From assembly GCF_017565425.1 (NCBI RefSeq), contig NZ_JAGEMK010000003.1, positions 1-64,000 on the forward strand: 64,000 bases of DNA. Reading direction: 5' to 3'. The DNA is from Actinotalea soli (GTDB taxonomy: Bacteria; Actinomycetota; Actinomycetes; Actinomycetales; Cellulomonadaceae). This document shows positions 49,658 to 59,223 of this stretch, in pieces. A program made the translations under genes and the position numbers. The notes under the pieces are model-generated. The model ran no database searches and was not told the DNA's origin. It saw only the letters and a list, made by a program, of their open reading frames with translations. Each line of letters starts with the position of its first letter. The first letter of the stretch is position 1.

Positions 49658-52600
49658 GCGTCGCCCTCCGCACGCTCGACCGCGGCGGTCGCGACCCACT
49701 CTGGCCCGGTCCCCGGGGCCGGGGAGCCGGCCGTGACCTCGAGCGCGGTCGCGAGGGTCTCCCGGCAGATCATCTCGCGGTGGGCCTCGACGGCCTCGAG
49801 GCGGTCGGCCGGGACCTGGAGGTGCAAACGGACCCGGTCGGTGACCTGCAGCCCCGAGGCCTTGCGCTCGTCCTGGACCACCCGCACGACGTCGCGCGCG
49901 AAGCCCTCGGCGCGCAGGGCGTCGTCGAGGGCCGTGTCCAGCAGGACCACCCCGCCCGAGGAGAGGACCGCCGCGACCTGGTCGGCCGGGGCGTCCTCCG
50001 CGACGACGGTGGTGAGCTCGTACTCGGAGGGCTCGAGGGCCACCGGGCCCTCGGGGGTGTCGACCACGACGCCCTCCCCCTCCTGACGCCAGTCCCCCGC
50101 CCTGGCGGCGCGGATCACGGCCTGGACGCCCTTGCCGAGCCGCGGCCCGGCGGCCCGGGCGTTGACGGCGAGCCGGGAGGTGACGCCGAGCTCGGCGGGT
50201 CCGACCTCGGCGAGGTCGACCAGGGTCAGGTGCTTGATGTTGAGCTCACCCGTGATGAGCCCCTGGTAGGGCTCGACCCCTGCCGGGTCCGGCAGGGCGA
50301 CGGCGAGCTCGCTGAGCGGCTGGCGGACCCGCAGCCGGTTGGCCTTGCGCAGCCCGAGGGTGACCGAGCAGATCTCGCGGACCTGGTCCATCGCCGCGAC
50401 GAGACCGGCGTCCGCCACGAGGACGCGCCCGAGCTCGGTCTCCCCGTCGGCGTCGGCCAGGACCGGCCAGTCGGTCAGGTGGACGCTGCGGCCGCCCGTC
50501 AGACCGCGCCAGATCTCCTCGCTGAGCAGCGGGGCGAGGGGGGCCATGACCCGGGTGAGCACCTCGAGGGCCGTCGCGAGGGTCGAGAACGCGGCCTGGT
50601 CCTCGTCCCAGAACCGCTGGCGTGAGGTGCGGACGTACCAGTTGGTCAGGACGTCGAGGTGCTCGCGCACCGACTCGCAGGCGGCGGGCACGTCGTAGGC
50701 GTCGAGCTGGGCCGTGGCGCGCTCGACCAGGGACCGCGTGCGCGCGAGGAGGTACCTGTCCATCGCGGGCAGCTCGGCCACCCGCTCGGCCGTGAGAGGC
50801 TCAGCGACCAGGCCCCGCCCCTCGCGGGCGGCACCCGCGTAGAGGGTGAAGAAGTACCAGGTGCTCCACAGGGGCAGCAGCACCTGACGCACCTCGTCGC
50901 GGATCCCCTCCTCGGTGACCACGAGGTTCCCGCCGCGCAGGATCGGCGAGGCCATGAGGAACCAGCGCATCGCGTCCGAGCCGTCGCGCTCGAAGACCTC
51001 GTTGACATCGGGGTAGTTGCGCAGGGACTTGCTCATCTTCCGGCCGTCCGAGCCCAGCACGATCCCGTGCGAGACCGAGGTCCGGAAGGCCGGTCGGTCG
51101 AAGATCGCCGTCGCGAGCACGTGCAGGGTGTAGAACCAGCCCCGGGTCTGGCCGATGTACTCGGTGATGAAGTCGCCCGGGTAGTGGTGCTCGAACCAGT
51201 CGGCGTTCTCGAACGGGTAGTGCACCTGGGCGAAGGGCATCGACCCCGAGTCGAACCACACGTCGAGCACGTCGGGGATCCGACGCATGGTCGAGGCGCC
51301 CGAGGGGTCGTCGGGGTTGGGCCGGGTCAGCTCGTCGATGAAGGGCCGGTGCAGGTCGGTCACCTGGACGCCGAAGTCGGCCTCGAGCTCGGCGATCGAG
51401 CCGTAGACGTCGATGCGCGGGTGGGCAGGGTCGTCGCTGACCCAGACCGGGATCGGGGTCCCCCAGTAGCGGTTGCGCGAGATCGACCAGTCACGGGCCC
51501 CGGAGAGCCACTTGCCGAACTGCCCCTCCTGGATGTGGTCCGGGACCCAGGTGATCTGCTCGTTGAGCTCGACCATGCGGTCGCGGAACTCGGTCACGCG
51601 CACGAACCAGCTCGAGACCGCCTTGTAGATGAGGGGGTTCCGGCACCGCCAGCAGTGCGGGTAGGAGTGGTCGTACGTCTCGTGCCGCACGACGACGGCG
51701 CGCTGGGCCTGGGCCACGGCGGCGAGCGGGCCCGTCCCGGCCTTGAGGTCGGCGATCACCTGGGGGTTGGCCTCGAAGACCTGCCGCCCGGCGTAGTCAC
51801 GGACCTCGGCCGTGAACCGTCCCTTGCTGTCGACCGGCACCACCGGGGTGATGCCTGCCTCGGCGCACACGGCCATGTCGTCCTCGCCGAACGCGGGGGC
51901 CAGGTGGACCAGACCGGTGCCGTCCTCGGTCGTGACGAAGTCCGCCAGGAGCACCTGGTGAGCGTTCGGACGGCCCTCGAAGTACCCGAAGGGCGGGGTG
52001 TAACGGCGCCCCGCGAGCTCGGCCCCGCGGACCGTCGTGAGCACCTGGGGGTCCTCACCGAGCTCCCGGGCGTAGGAGGCGAGCCGTGATGCGGCCAGCA
52101 GCACGCGCTCCCCGGCCAGGGCCGACCCCTCACCCGGGGCCACCACCACGTACTCGATCTCGGGGCCGACGGCGAGGGCCAGGTTGGAGGGCAGGGTCCA
52201 CGGCGTCGTGGTCCACAGGAGGGCCAGCTCACCGGTCTCGAGCCGGAGGCCGACGGTCAGGGCGGGGTCCTGGCGCGAGGCGTAGACGTCGTCGTCCATG
52301 CGCAGCTCGTGGTTCGACAGCGGGGTCTCGTCCCGCCAGCAGTAGGGCAGCACCCGGTAGCCCTCGTAGGCGAGCCCCTTGTCGTAGAGCTGCTTGAAGG
52401 CCCAGATCACCGATTCCATGTAGGTGACGTCGAGGGTCTTGTAGTCGTGCTCGAAGTCGACCCAGCGAGCCTGGCGGGTGACGTACTCCTGCCACTCGTC
52501 GGTGTAGCGGAGCACCGACTCCCGGCAGGTCGTGTTGAAGGCCTCGATGCCCATCTCGTCGATCTGGGACTTGTCGGTGATGCCCAGCACCCGCTCGGCC

Positions 52601-52929
52601 TCGAGCTCGGCGGGCAGGCCGTGGGTGTCCCAGCCGAAGCGACGCTCGACGCGGCGCCCGCGCTGGGTCTGGAACCTGCCGACGACGTCCTTGGCGTAGC
52701 CCGTGAGCAGGTGCCCGTAGTGCGGAAGCCCGTTGGCGAAGGGCGGACCGTCGTAGAACACGAACTCGTTGGCACCGTGCTCGCCGGCCTCACGCTGGTC
52801 GATCGAGGCCTGGAACGTCCCGTCGGTGCGCCAGTACGCGAGCACCTCGTCCTCGAGGGCGGGCAGGTCCGGGGAGGCAGGGACGCCGCCGGGCCCGTCG
52901 GTGCTCGGGCGGTGCAGGGGGTAGGCCAT
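49654..52929 (-). CDS. ileS: Isoleucyl-tRNA synthetase (type 2-like)
   Basis: Class I synthetase (1091 aa) charging tRNA-Ile. HIGH-type motif is HYGH at residues 70-73 ([14 protein letters not shown]), followed by [15 protein letters not shown]. The KMSKS loop is at about residue 630 ([14 protein letters not shown]). The CP1 editing domain is complete. Length and the FGWDTHGLP context place it with the eukaryote-like IleRS2 type, whose members are commonly mupirocin tolerant; that phenotype is only inferred. ATG 52929 has AGGAG upstream and is controlled by the T-box leader. Confidence 0.96.
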   Translation of the reverse strand: MAYPLHRPSTDGPGGVPASPDLPALEDEVLAYWRTDGTFQASIDQREAGEHGANEFVFYDGPPFANGLPHYGHLLTGYAKDVVGRFQTQRGRRVERRFGWDTHGLPAELEAERVLGITDKSQIDEMGIEAFNTTCRESVLRYTDEWQEYVTRQARWVDFEHDYKTLDVTYMESVIWAFKQLYDKGLAYEGYRVLPYCWRDETPLSNHELRMDDDVYASRQDPALTVGLRLETGELALLWTTTPWTLPSNLALAVGPEIEYVVVAPGEGSALAGERVLLAASRLASYARELGEDPQVLTTVRGAELAGRRYTPPFGYFEGRPNAHQVLLADFVTTEDGTGLVHLAPAFGEDDMAVCAEAGITPVVPVDSKGRFTAEVRDYAGRQVFEANPQVIADLKAGTGPLAAVAQAQRAVVVRHETYDHSYPHCWRCRNPLIYKAVSSWFVRVTEFRDRMVELNEQITWVPDHIQEGQFGKWLSGARDWSISRNRYWGTPIPVWVSDDPAHPRIDVYGSIAELEADFGVQVTDLHRPFIDELTRPNPDDPSGASTMRRIPDVLDVWFDSGSMPFAQVHYPFENADWFEHHYPGDFITEYIGQTRGWFYTLHVLATAIFDRPAFRTSVSHGIVLGSDGRKMSKSLRNYPDVNEVFERDGSDAMRWFLMASPILRGGNLVVTEEGIRDEVRQVLLPLWSTWYFFTLYAGAAREGRGLVAEPLTAERVAELPAMDRYLLARTRSLVERATAQLDAYDVPAACESVREHLDVLTNWYVRTSRQRFWDEDQAAFSTLATALEVLTRVMAPLAPLLSEEIWRGLTGGRSVHLTDWPVLADADGETELGRVLVADAGLVAAMDQVREICSVTLGLRKANRLRVRQPLSELAVALPDPAGVEPYQGLITGELNIKHLTLVDLAEVGPAELGVTSRLAVNARAAGPRLGKGVQAVIRAARAGDWRQEGEGVVVDTPEGPVALEPSEYELTTVVAEDAPADQVAAVLSSGGVVLLDTALDDALRAEGFARDVVRVVQDERKASGLQVTDRVRLHLQVPADRLEAVEAHREMICRETLATALEVTAGSPAPGTGPEWVATAAVERAEGDA

Positions 52930-52934
52930 CGGGG

Positions 52935-53205
52935 GCTCCTGGTGCTCACGGTACGGTCGTCACGGTGCTGGCTGTGCTGCATCGTGCGAGGACGACGACC
53001 CGGTCCGAGGACCGGAGCACCGCGGTACCACCCCGCTTGCCGGCTCCCCGTGCCGGGGACCGACCGCTCGTCGGCGGGCTGTCACGGGCCCACCCGTCCG
53101 GTTCTACTGGGGGCCGCGTCCTGAGACCGCGTCCCTGTTCCTCCGGAGGCTCGCCGGTGATGGCCGGGTCGACGCCTGTGCCGGTGATGATACCCGCCCG
53201 AGGCT
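52935..53205 (-). promoter_or_regulatory. T-box riboswitch of ileS, translational type
   Basis: The minus strand carries the T-box sequence GGGGTGGTACCGCG at 53021-53034, a near-perfect match to the consensus that pairs with the tRNA acceptor end. Upstream, Ile (ATC) triplets within ATCACCGG occur at 53154-53161 and 53181-53188; the first, in CCATCACCGGCGAGCC, resembles the specifier loop of known actinobacterial ileS leaders. Downstream, GGTGCTC (53015-53021) is complementary to GAGCACC (52941-52947), which directly precedes the AGGAG ribosome site. This supports ribosome-site sequestration relieved by uncharged tRNA-Ile. The 5' limit is approximate. Confidence 0.88.
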
Positions 53206-53245
53206 CACCGAGCGCCACACGGGGCCCGGTGCCATCCTGTCCGCC

Positions 53246-54031
53246 ATGACTCACTCCGCACGTTCCGCCGCCGCCGAGGCGGGCGACCACCCCGTCGTCG
53301 AGAAGGGCGCCCGCCTCGGGTACGCCGCCAACGGGGTGCTCCACCTCGTCCTGGGATGGCTCGCCCTGCAGCTGGCCCTCGGGAGCTCGAGCGGCGACGC
53401 CGACCAGTCCGGGGCCCTCGCCCAGCTCGGCTCGACGGCGATCGGGTCTGTCCTGCTGTGGCTGATCGTGGTCGGCTTCGTCCTGCTGGCCCTGTGGCAG
53501 CTGAGCGAGGTCGCGGTGCGCGACAGCGCAGGAGACCGGGTCAAGGCCGGGGCCAAGGCCGTCGTCTACGCCGTGCTCGCGGTGACGGCGTTCCGCAGCG
53601 TCCAGGGCTCGGGGTCCGGCTCGAGCGGCGACGAGCAGACGACGAGCCTGACGGCGACCCTCATGGAGCAGCCCTTCGGCCGGGTGCTGGTGGGCCTGGT
53701 CGGTCTCGGGATCATCGCCGTCGGGGTCTACCACGTCGTCAAGGGCTGGAAGAAGAAGTTCCTCGAGGACCTGCAGCGCCACCCCGGGACGTGGGGCGAG
53801 CGCGCGGGCCGCGCCGGCTACGTGGCCAAGGGCATCGCGCTCGCGGTGGTCGGCGGGCTCTTCGGCTGGGCTGCCGTGACCCACGACCCCGAGGAGGCCC
53901 AGGGGCTGGACGGCGCGCTGCAGACCATCCTCGAGGCCCCCTTCGGCCAGGTCCTCCTGGTGCTCGTCGCCCTCGGGCTGGCGGCGTACGGGGTCTACTC
54001 GTTCTTCCGCGCGCGCTACGGGAAGGTCTGA
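53246..54031 (+). CDS. DUF1206 multi-pass membrane protein
   Basis: A 261-aa membrane protein made of three repeated DUF1206 units, each with two helices and an R-x-G-Y motif: GARLGYAANGVLHLVLGWLA, AGAKAVVYAVLAVTAF and AGRAGYVAKGIALAVVGGL. Repeats end in short charged segments (VKGWKKKFLEDL, FRARYGKV). Function is unknown. It is divergent from ileS, whose T-box leader fills the gap, and convergent with the first monooxygenase gene (29-base gap). ATG 53246 starts MTHSARSAAAEAG. Confidence 0.87.
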   Translation: MTHSARSAAAEAGDHPVVEKGARLGYAANGVLHLVLGWLALQLALGSSSGDADQSGALAQLGSTAIGSVLLWLIVVGFVLLALWQLSEVAVRDSAGDRVKAGAKAVVYAVLAVTAFRSVQGSGSGSSGDEQTTSLTATLMEQPFGRVLVGLVGLGIIAVGVYHVVKGWKKKFLEDLQRHPGTWGERAGRAGYVAKGIALAVVGGLFGWAAVTHDPEEAQGLDGALQTILEAPFGQVLLVLVALGLAAYGVYSFFRARYGKV

Positions 54032-54060
54032 GCCCGCTCCCTGCATCACCGCGTCCTGCG

Positions 54061-55503
54061 TCACCGCGCGAGGGCGGCGGTCACGACGCGCGGGACCCCG
54101 GCGGGACCGAGGTTGGCCCCGCCCCGGTACCGGGCCCCGTGGTGGGTGTCCGGCAGGCGCGCCCGCCCGGGACCGAAGAGCCGCTCGCGCAGGGTCGACT
54201 CCTCGTACCGCGTGCGGTAGAGACCTCGGCGCTGCAGCTCGGGAACGACGAGCTCGACGAAGTCCTCGAGGGTGCCCGGGGTGAGGAACTGGCGCAGGTT
54301 GAAGCCGTCGAGATCGGTCTCGCGCACCCAGCCCTCGATCTCGTCGACCACCTCGCTCGGTGTCCCGATCGCGAAGAAGGGCGGCCGGTCGAAGCGGGTG
54401 ACCTCGCGCAGGGCGTCGGCCACGGTCCCCTCGGCCCGGAAGAAGCGCGTGCGGCTGGTCCGGTCCCGGCCCGCGGCCGCCTCCTGGGCCAGCACCTCGC
54501 TCATGAGGGCGTCCCGGGGATAGGCCGCGAGGTCGATGCCCCCACCACCGGCATGGGCCAGGTACCCCTCGGCCCGGGACAGGCGCTCGAACTCCTCGGC
54601 CTTGCGCTCGGCCTCGGCGCGGGTGCGTCCGACGATCACCACCGCCATGGCGTAGGTCTTGACGTCGGTCGGCTCGCGGCCCTCGAGGACCGCGAGCCGA
54701 CGCAGGTCGGCCACGTTCTGCCGGTAGGACTCGAGGTCGTAGCCCCCGACGAAGACGCCCTCGGCGTGCTTGGCCGCGAAGGCCTTGCCGGTGGACGAGC
54801 TGCCTGCCTGGAAGATCACCGGGGTGCGCTGGGCCGAGGGCTGCGCCAGGTGCGGGCCGGCGACCGAGAAGTGCTCGCCGACGTGGTCGATGTACCGCAC
54901 CTTGGCAGGGTCGGTGTAGACGTGGTTCTCGCGGTCCTGGACCACGGCGTCGTCGTCCCAGGAGCCTTCCCACAGCTTGTAGAGGACGTCGAGGTACTCG
55001 TCGGCGATCGCGTACCGGGTGTCGTGCTCGACCTCCCCCGGCAGGCCGAAGTTGCGAGCCGCGTTGGGCAGGTAGGAGGTCACCACGTTCCACCCGAACC
55101 GGCCCTTGGTCAGGTGGTCCAGGGTGCTGGCGCGACGGGCGAAGGCGAAGGGCGGCTCGTAGGTGGTCGAGAAGGTCGCCGCGAAGCCGAGGTGACGGGT
55201 CGCGGCGGCCATCGCGGGGATGACCAGGAGGGGGTCGTTGCTGGGGATCTGCACGGCCTCCTGCAAGGCCGTCTCGGGACCGGCCCGGTACCCGTCGTAG
55301 GTGCCGATGACGTCGGCCAGGAAGATCGCGTCGAGCAGGCCCTCCTCGGCGAGCCGGGCCTGGTCGACCCAGAAGTCGAGGTCGTTGAAGCGGTGCCGGG
55401 AGTTCTCCGGGTGGACCCACAGGCCGTGCGAGATGTGCCCGACGCAGGCCATCTCGAACAGGTTGAAGCCGATGGGTCGGGGGTCGCGCGAGGTCGGTGC
55501 CAT
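54061..55503 (-). CDS. NtaA/DmoA/DszA-family FMN-dependent monooxygenase (LLM 1)
   Basis: A 480-aa flavin monooxygenase of the bacterial luciferase-like class, NtaA/SnaA/DszA branch, which uses reduced FMN from a partner reductase. The TIM-barrel landmarks are NLFEMACVGHISHGLW, LLDAIFLADVIGTYDGY, TLDHLTKGRFGWNVVTSYLP and NAARNFGLP, then VIFQAGSSSTGKAFAAKHAE. The same signatures recur in the gene at 62246. It is the last gene of the ABC-importer operon (29 bases after the ATPase), so its substrate is probably what the importer brings in. Relatives oxidise dimethyl sulfide, dibenzothiophene sulfone or aminopolycarboxylates. Confidence 0.9.
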   Translation of the reverse strand: MAPTSRDPRPIGFNLFEMACVGHISHGLWVHPENSRHRFNDLDFWVDQARLAEEGLLDAIFLADVIGTYDGYRAGPETALQEAVQIPSNDPLLVIPAMAAATRHLGFAATFSTTYEPPFAFARRASTLDHLTKGRFGWNVVTSYLPNAARNFGLPGEVEHDTRYAIADEYLDVLYKLWEGSWDDDAVVQDRENHVYTDPAKVRYIDHVGEHFSVAGPHLAQPSAQRTPVIFQAGSSSTGKAFAAKHAEGVFVGGYDLESYRQNVADLRRLAVLEGREPTDVKTYAMAVVIVGRTRAEAERKAEEFERLSRAEGYLAHAGGGGIDLAAYPRDALMSEVLAQEAAAGRDRTSRTRFFRAEGTVADALREVTRFDRPPFFAIGTPSEVVDEIEGWVRETDLDGFNLRQFLTPGTLEDFVELVVPELQRRGLYRTRYEESTLRERLFGPGRARLPDTHHGARYRGGANLGPAGVPRVVTAALAR

Positions 55504-55532
55504 GGTGCTCTCGTCTCCGTACGTTCGGTGGG

Positions 55533-57272
55533 TCAGCGGGGGTCGTGGGCCTCGCGGCGAGGTCCTGGCGCGCCGGGCAGCGCGGGCAGGGCGGACAGCA
55601 GGCGACGGGTGTACTCGTGCCGCGGGGCGGTGAGGACCTCCTCGGTCGCCCCCTCCTCGACCACGTGCCCGTCCTTCATCACCAGGACGCGGTCGCTGAG
55701 GTGGTGGATCACCCCCAGGTCGTGGGAGATGAACAGGTAGGCGACCCCGAGGCTGCGCTGCAGGTCGGTCAGCAGGTCCAGCACCTGGGCCTGCACCGAG
55801 ACGTCGAGGGCGGAGACAGGCTCGTCGCACACGACGACGTCGGGCCGGGGAGCGAGGGCACGGGCGATCGCCACGCGCTGCCGCTGCCCCCCGGACAGGC
55901 GCAAGGGGTGCCGTGCGAGGTGCTCGGCTCCCAGGCCCACCTGCTCGAGGAGCTCGACGGACCGCGCCCGGACGGCGGCGGGGCCCCGCGGCGGCTCGAG
56001 GTCGGTCGCCGCGGCGTCGGCCAGGACCCTGGCCACGTCCCAGCGTGGGTCGAAGGAGCTCAGCGGGTCCTGGTAGACGACCCCGACCCGACGGCGGCGC
56101 GGCCGTCGCTCGGCAGGGCTCGCCGCGCTCCACGGCGCCCCGTCGAGCAGCACCTCCCCGCCGTCGGGCTCGAGCAGGGCCAGGGCCAGCCGGGCCGTGG
56201 TCGTCTTGCCCGACCCTGACTCCCCGACGATGCCGAGGGTCTCCCCCGCGGCGAGCTCGAAGGAGACGCCGTCCACCACGGTGCGCTCGACGCCGTCCGG
56301 ACCGCGGAACCTCTTGACGAGGTCCGTGGCCGTCAGCACGGGTCGCTCCTCGACGGTGGGGCCGGGAGCAGGGGCGGGGGTCGCGCGCAGCCGGGCGCCC
56401 GGCGTCGAGGGCGCCAGCCGCGCTCCCCGGGTGGCCGCCGAGGGGACGGCGTCGAGCAGCGACCGGGTGTAGGGGTGGGCCGGGCGCCGCAGCACCTCCT
56501 CGGTCAGGCCGTGCTCGAGGACCTCGCCGTCCCGCATCACGCAGACCTCGTCGGCCAGGCGCGCGACGACCGACAGGTCGTGGCTGATGAGGAGGACGGC
56601 CGTGCCACGGCGCTTGGAGGCGGCGAGCAGGTCGAGCACCTGGGCCTGGACGGTCACGTCGAGGGCGGTGGTCGGCTCGTCGGCGATCACCAGCCGGGGG
56701 TCCAGGGCGAGGGCCGAGGCGATGAGGGCCCGCTGGCGCAGCCCTCCCGAGAGCTCGTCCGACCGCTGCCGCGCGCGGAGCCCGGGCTCGGGGACGCCGA
56801 CCTCCTCGAGCACCTCGAGCACGCGAGCCGCACGCTCGGACCGCGATCCCCACCGGTGCAGCCGCAACGGCTCGGCGATCTCGGCCCCCACGGTGCGGAA
56901 GGGGTCCAGGGAGACCAGCGCGTCCTGCAGGACCATGCCGATCCGGCGACCACGCACCCGACGCCAGGCGCGCTCGCCCAGCCCGAGCAGGTCCGCCCCG
57001 TCGAGCTCGAGCCGGTCGGCCCGCACGTGGGACCCGCGTCCGGTGAGGCCGACCAGGGTGCGGGCCGTGACGCTCTTGCCCGAGCCGGACTCTCCGACCA
57101 CGGCGAGGCAGCGCCCGGGCGAGAGCTCGAAGGACACCCCGCGGACCACCTCGGTCCGCTCGGCTCCCCGCCCGAAGCCGACCCGCAGGTTCTCGACCCG
57201 CAGCATCGGGGTCCCGCGCCGCTCAGGCAGGGTCCTCGTCCCAGGGGCTGCGTCGGTCAGGGCGAGGGTCAT
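55533..57272 (-). CDS. Fused double ATPase of an oligopeptide-type ABC importer (DppD-DppF fusion)
   Basis: A 579-aa protein with two complete ABC modules, equal to DppD plus DppF in one chain. Module 1 (about 23-290): CLAVVGESGSGKSVTARTLV, signature DELSGGLRQRALIA, Walker B RLVIADEPTTALDV. Module 2 (about 325-570): LGIVGESGSGKTTTARLAL, LSGGQRQRVAIARAL, VVVCDEPVSALDV. Each is followed by the oligopeptide-specific tail HPYTRSLLDAVP or HEYTRRLLSALP. ATG 57272 overlaps the upstream permease stop (ATGA). Energises the permeases at 57269-59223. Confidence 0.95.
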   Translation of the reverse strand: MTLALTDAAPGTRTLPERRGTPMLRVENLRVGFGRGAERTEVVRGVSFELSPGRCLAVVGESGSGKSVTARTLVGLTGRGSHVRADRLELDGADLLGLGERAWRRVRGRRIGMVLQDALVSLDPFRTVGAEIAEPLRLHRWGSRSERAARVLEVLEEVGVPEPGLRARQRSDELSGGLRQRALIASALALDPRLVIADEPTTALDVTVQAQVLDLLAASKRRGTAVLLISHDLSVVARLADEVCVMRDGEVLEHGLTEEVLRRPAHPYTRSLLDAVPSAATRGARLAPSTPGARLRATPAPAPGPTVEERPVLTATDLVKRFRGPDGVERTVVDGVSFELAAGETLGIVGESGSGKTTTARLALALLEPDGGEVLLDGAPWSAASPAERRPRRRRVGVVYQDPLSSFDPRWDVARVLADAAATDLEPPRGPAAVRARSVELLEQVGLGAEHLARHPLRLSGGQRQRVAIARALAPRPDVVVCDEPVSALDVSVQAQVLDLLTDLQRSLGVAYLFISHDLGVIHHLSDRVLVMKDGHVVEEGATEEVLTAPRHEYTRRLLSALPALPGAPGPRREAHDPR

Positions 57273-58171
57273 GAGGGTGCTCCTTCGAGTCGTTGCTGGA
57301 GGGTGCGGCCGAGGGTCGTCAGGGCGACCGCGACCGCGACGATCGCGAGGCCGGGCACCACCTCGAGCCACCACGCCGTCGTGACGTACATGCGCCCGGC
57401 CTCGAGCAGGGCGCCCCACTCGGGGGACGGGGGCGCGACCCCCATGCCCAGGAAGGCCAGGCCCGAGGCCCACACGATCGACTGCCCCACACCGAGGGTC
57501 GCGATCGCGAGCAGCGGGCGGACGGCGTTGGGCAGGACGTGCTGCAGCACGACGCGGTGGCGCGGGTGCCCCAGTGCCGCAGCAGCCTCGACGTACGGCT
57601 CGCGCCGGACCGCGAGGACCTGCCCGCGCACCATCCGGGCGTACCCGGGCGCGGAGCCGATCCCGACCGCGATCACGAGGGTCGCGCTCGACGGCCCGCG
57701 CACGGCGACCAGGAGCAGGGCCAGCAGCATCACCGGGAAGGCGAAGGCCACCTCGAGGGCCCCGCCGATGACCCGGTCCGTCACCCTGCCGCCGAGGCCC
57801 GAGGCGACGCCGAGGGTCACCGCGAGCGCCATGGCCAGGGCGGTGGCACCGAGACCGATCGTCAGGGACTCGCGGGCGCCGTGGACCACCCGGGTGTACA
57901 GGTCCCGGCCGGACTGGTCGGTGCCCAGCAGGTGGGTCGCCGAGGGGGACTGCAGCGCCTGGTCGAGCCGGATGGCCGTGGGGTCCCCGGGGGCGAGGAG
58001 CCCGGGGGCCAGGGCGGCGACCGCGACGAAGCCGAGCACGGCGAGGGACAGCAGGGTCGCGAGCCGGGGAGGTCGCGCGGACGCGAACCCGGCGCGGGCC
58101 CTGTCGGTCAGGGTCGCGGGGCCCGCGGGGCCCGCGGTGCTGGGGGTGGTCGTGCTCCCGGGGGTGGTCAC
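57269..58171 (-). CDS. ABC importer permease, DppC-like
   Basis: Inner-membrane permease (300 aa) of a family-5 (peptide/nickel/opine) importer. Cytoplasmic Pro/Thr-rich N-terminus, then six hydrophobic helices. The family features HLLGTDQSGRDLYTRVVHG and the EAA loop VEAAAALGHPRHRVVLQHVLPNAVRP (the Gly and Pro positions) are clear. GTG 58171 overlaps the dppB-like stop (GTGA) and its end overlaps the ATPase start. Confidence 0.93.
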   Translation of the reverse strand: MTTPGSTTTPSTAGPAGPATLTDRARAGFASARPPRLATLLSLAVLGFVAVAALAPGLLAPGDPTAIRLDQALQSPSATHLLGTDQSGRDLYTRVVHGARESLTIGLGATALAMALAVTLGVASGLGGRVTDRVIGGALEVAFAFPVMLLALLLVAVRGPSSATLVIAVGIGSAPGYARMVRGQVLAVRREPYVEAAAALGHPRHRVVLQHVLPNAVRPLLAIATLGVGQSIVWASGLAFLGMGVAPPSPEWGALLEAGRMYVTTAWWLEVVPGLAIVAVAVALTTLGRTLQQRLEGAPS

Positions 58172-59223
58172 GGTCGCCTCCTCGGGTCGATGACGGTGTA
58201 GGCGAGGTCGACGAGCAGGTTCGCGACCACGTAGACGAGGGCCACGAAGATCACCACGCCGCCCACCACGGGCAGATCCCGGGAGTCGACGGCGGTCACG
58301 AGCACCTGGCCGAGGCCGGGGCGGGAGAAGACCGACTCGGCGATGACCGCCCCGGACAGCAGCGAGCCGAGGGCCCAGCCCGAGAGGGTGACCGCCGGGA
58401 CCACCGCGTGACGCAGGGCGTGGCGGACCCGGACGGCGGCGTCCCCCATGCCGCGGGTGCGGGCCGAGAGGACGAAGGGCTGCTCGAGCACGCGGTCGAG
58501 CTCGTCCCGGGTGGCCTGCCCCAGGAACCCGGCCAGCGGGATGGCGAGGGTCAGCACCGGCAGGACCGTGGCGGCCAGGTCCGTCCCGCCCATGACCGGG
58601 AACCATCCGGCCTGGACCGCGAGGACGACGAGCAGGATCACCCCCAGCCAGTAGTGCGGCAGGCTCGCGGCGACGGCCTCGAGCCCTGAGCCGAGCCCCG
58701 CGATCCAGCGTCGCCGTCCGGCGGTCGCCAGAACGGTGATCAGGGACAGGACCCAGGCCAGGACCAGCGCGCCGAGGGCCAGCTGGACGGTGGGCAGGAT
58801 CTGGCCCCCGATCACCTGGGTGACCGGCTCGTGCTGCTGGAACGAGGTCCCCAGGTCGCCGCGCAGCAGGCCCCCCACGTAGCTCCCGTACTGCACCAGC
58901 ACAGGGTCGTCGAAGCCGAAGCGGGCGTTGATCGGCGCGAGCTCCTCGGGGGTGCGCTCGATCGCCTCGCCGGTCTGGAGGTTGAGCAGCAGGGTCGCGC
59001 GGTCCCCGGGCAGGAGGGTCTGGACGGCGAACACCACCGTGGCCGCACCGAGCAGCACGAGCGCAGCACCGAGCACCCGGCTCACCAGCCGTGTCAGGAC
59101 CGCACGCGGCGAGGTGCGGCGTGGGGTACCGGAGGGCTCCGGGCCCCGCGGCGCCTCGCCCGTGCCGCCGCCTGGGGAGGCCTGGTCGGGGCGCTCCGTC
59201 GGCAGCGTCGTCGGGGCGCTCAC
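58168..59223 (-). CDS. ABC importer permease, DppB-like
   Basis: First permease of the importer (351 aa). A ~40-residue Pro/Gly-rich N-terminus precedes helix 1 (LGAALVLLGAATVVFAVQTLL). The DppB-type features LLRGDLGTSFQQHEPV and the EAA loop VLSARTRGMGDAAVRVRHAL followed by HAVVPAVTL are present. GTG 59223 overlaps the binding-protein stop (GTGA). About six membrane helices. Confidence 0.93.
   Translation of the reverse strand: MSAPTTLPTERPDQASPGGGTGEAPRGPEPSGTPRRTSPRAVLTRLVSRVLGAALVLLGAATVVFAVQTLLPGDRATLLLNLQTGEAIERTPEELAPINARFGFDDPVLVQYGSYVGGLLRGDLGTSFQQHEPVTQVIGGQILPTVQLALGALVLAWVLSLITVLATAGRRRWIAGLGSGLEAVAASLPHYWLGVILLVVLAVQAGWFPVMGGTDLAATVLPVLTLAIPLAGFLGQATRDELDRVLEQPFVLSARTRGMGDAAVRVRHALRHAVVPAVTLSGWALGSLLSGAVIAESVFSRPGLGQVLVTAVDSRDLPVVGGVVIFVALVYVVANLLVDLAYTVIDPRRRP

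Noticed and set aside
55533-57272. Two separate ATPase genes merged by a missed stop codon
   Set aside because: Both modules are in one uninterrupted frame with a normal linker, and fused DppD-DppF ATPases are common in actinobacteria.
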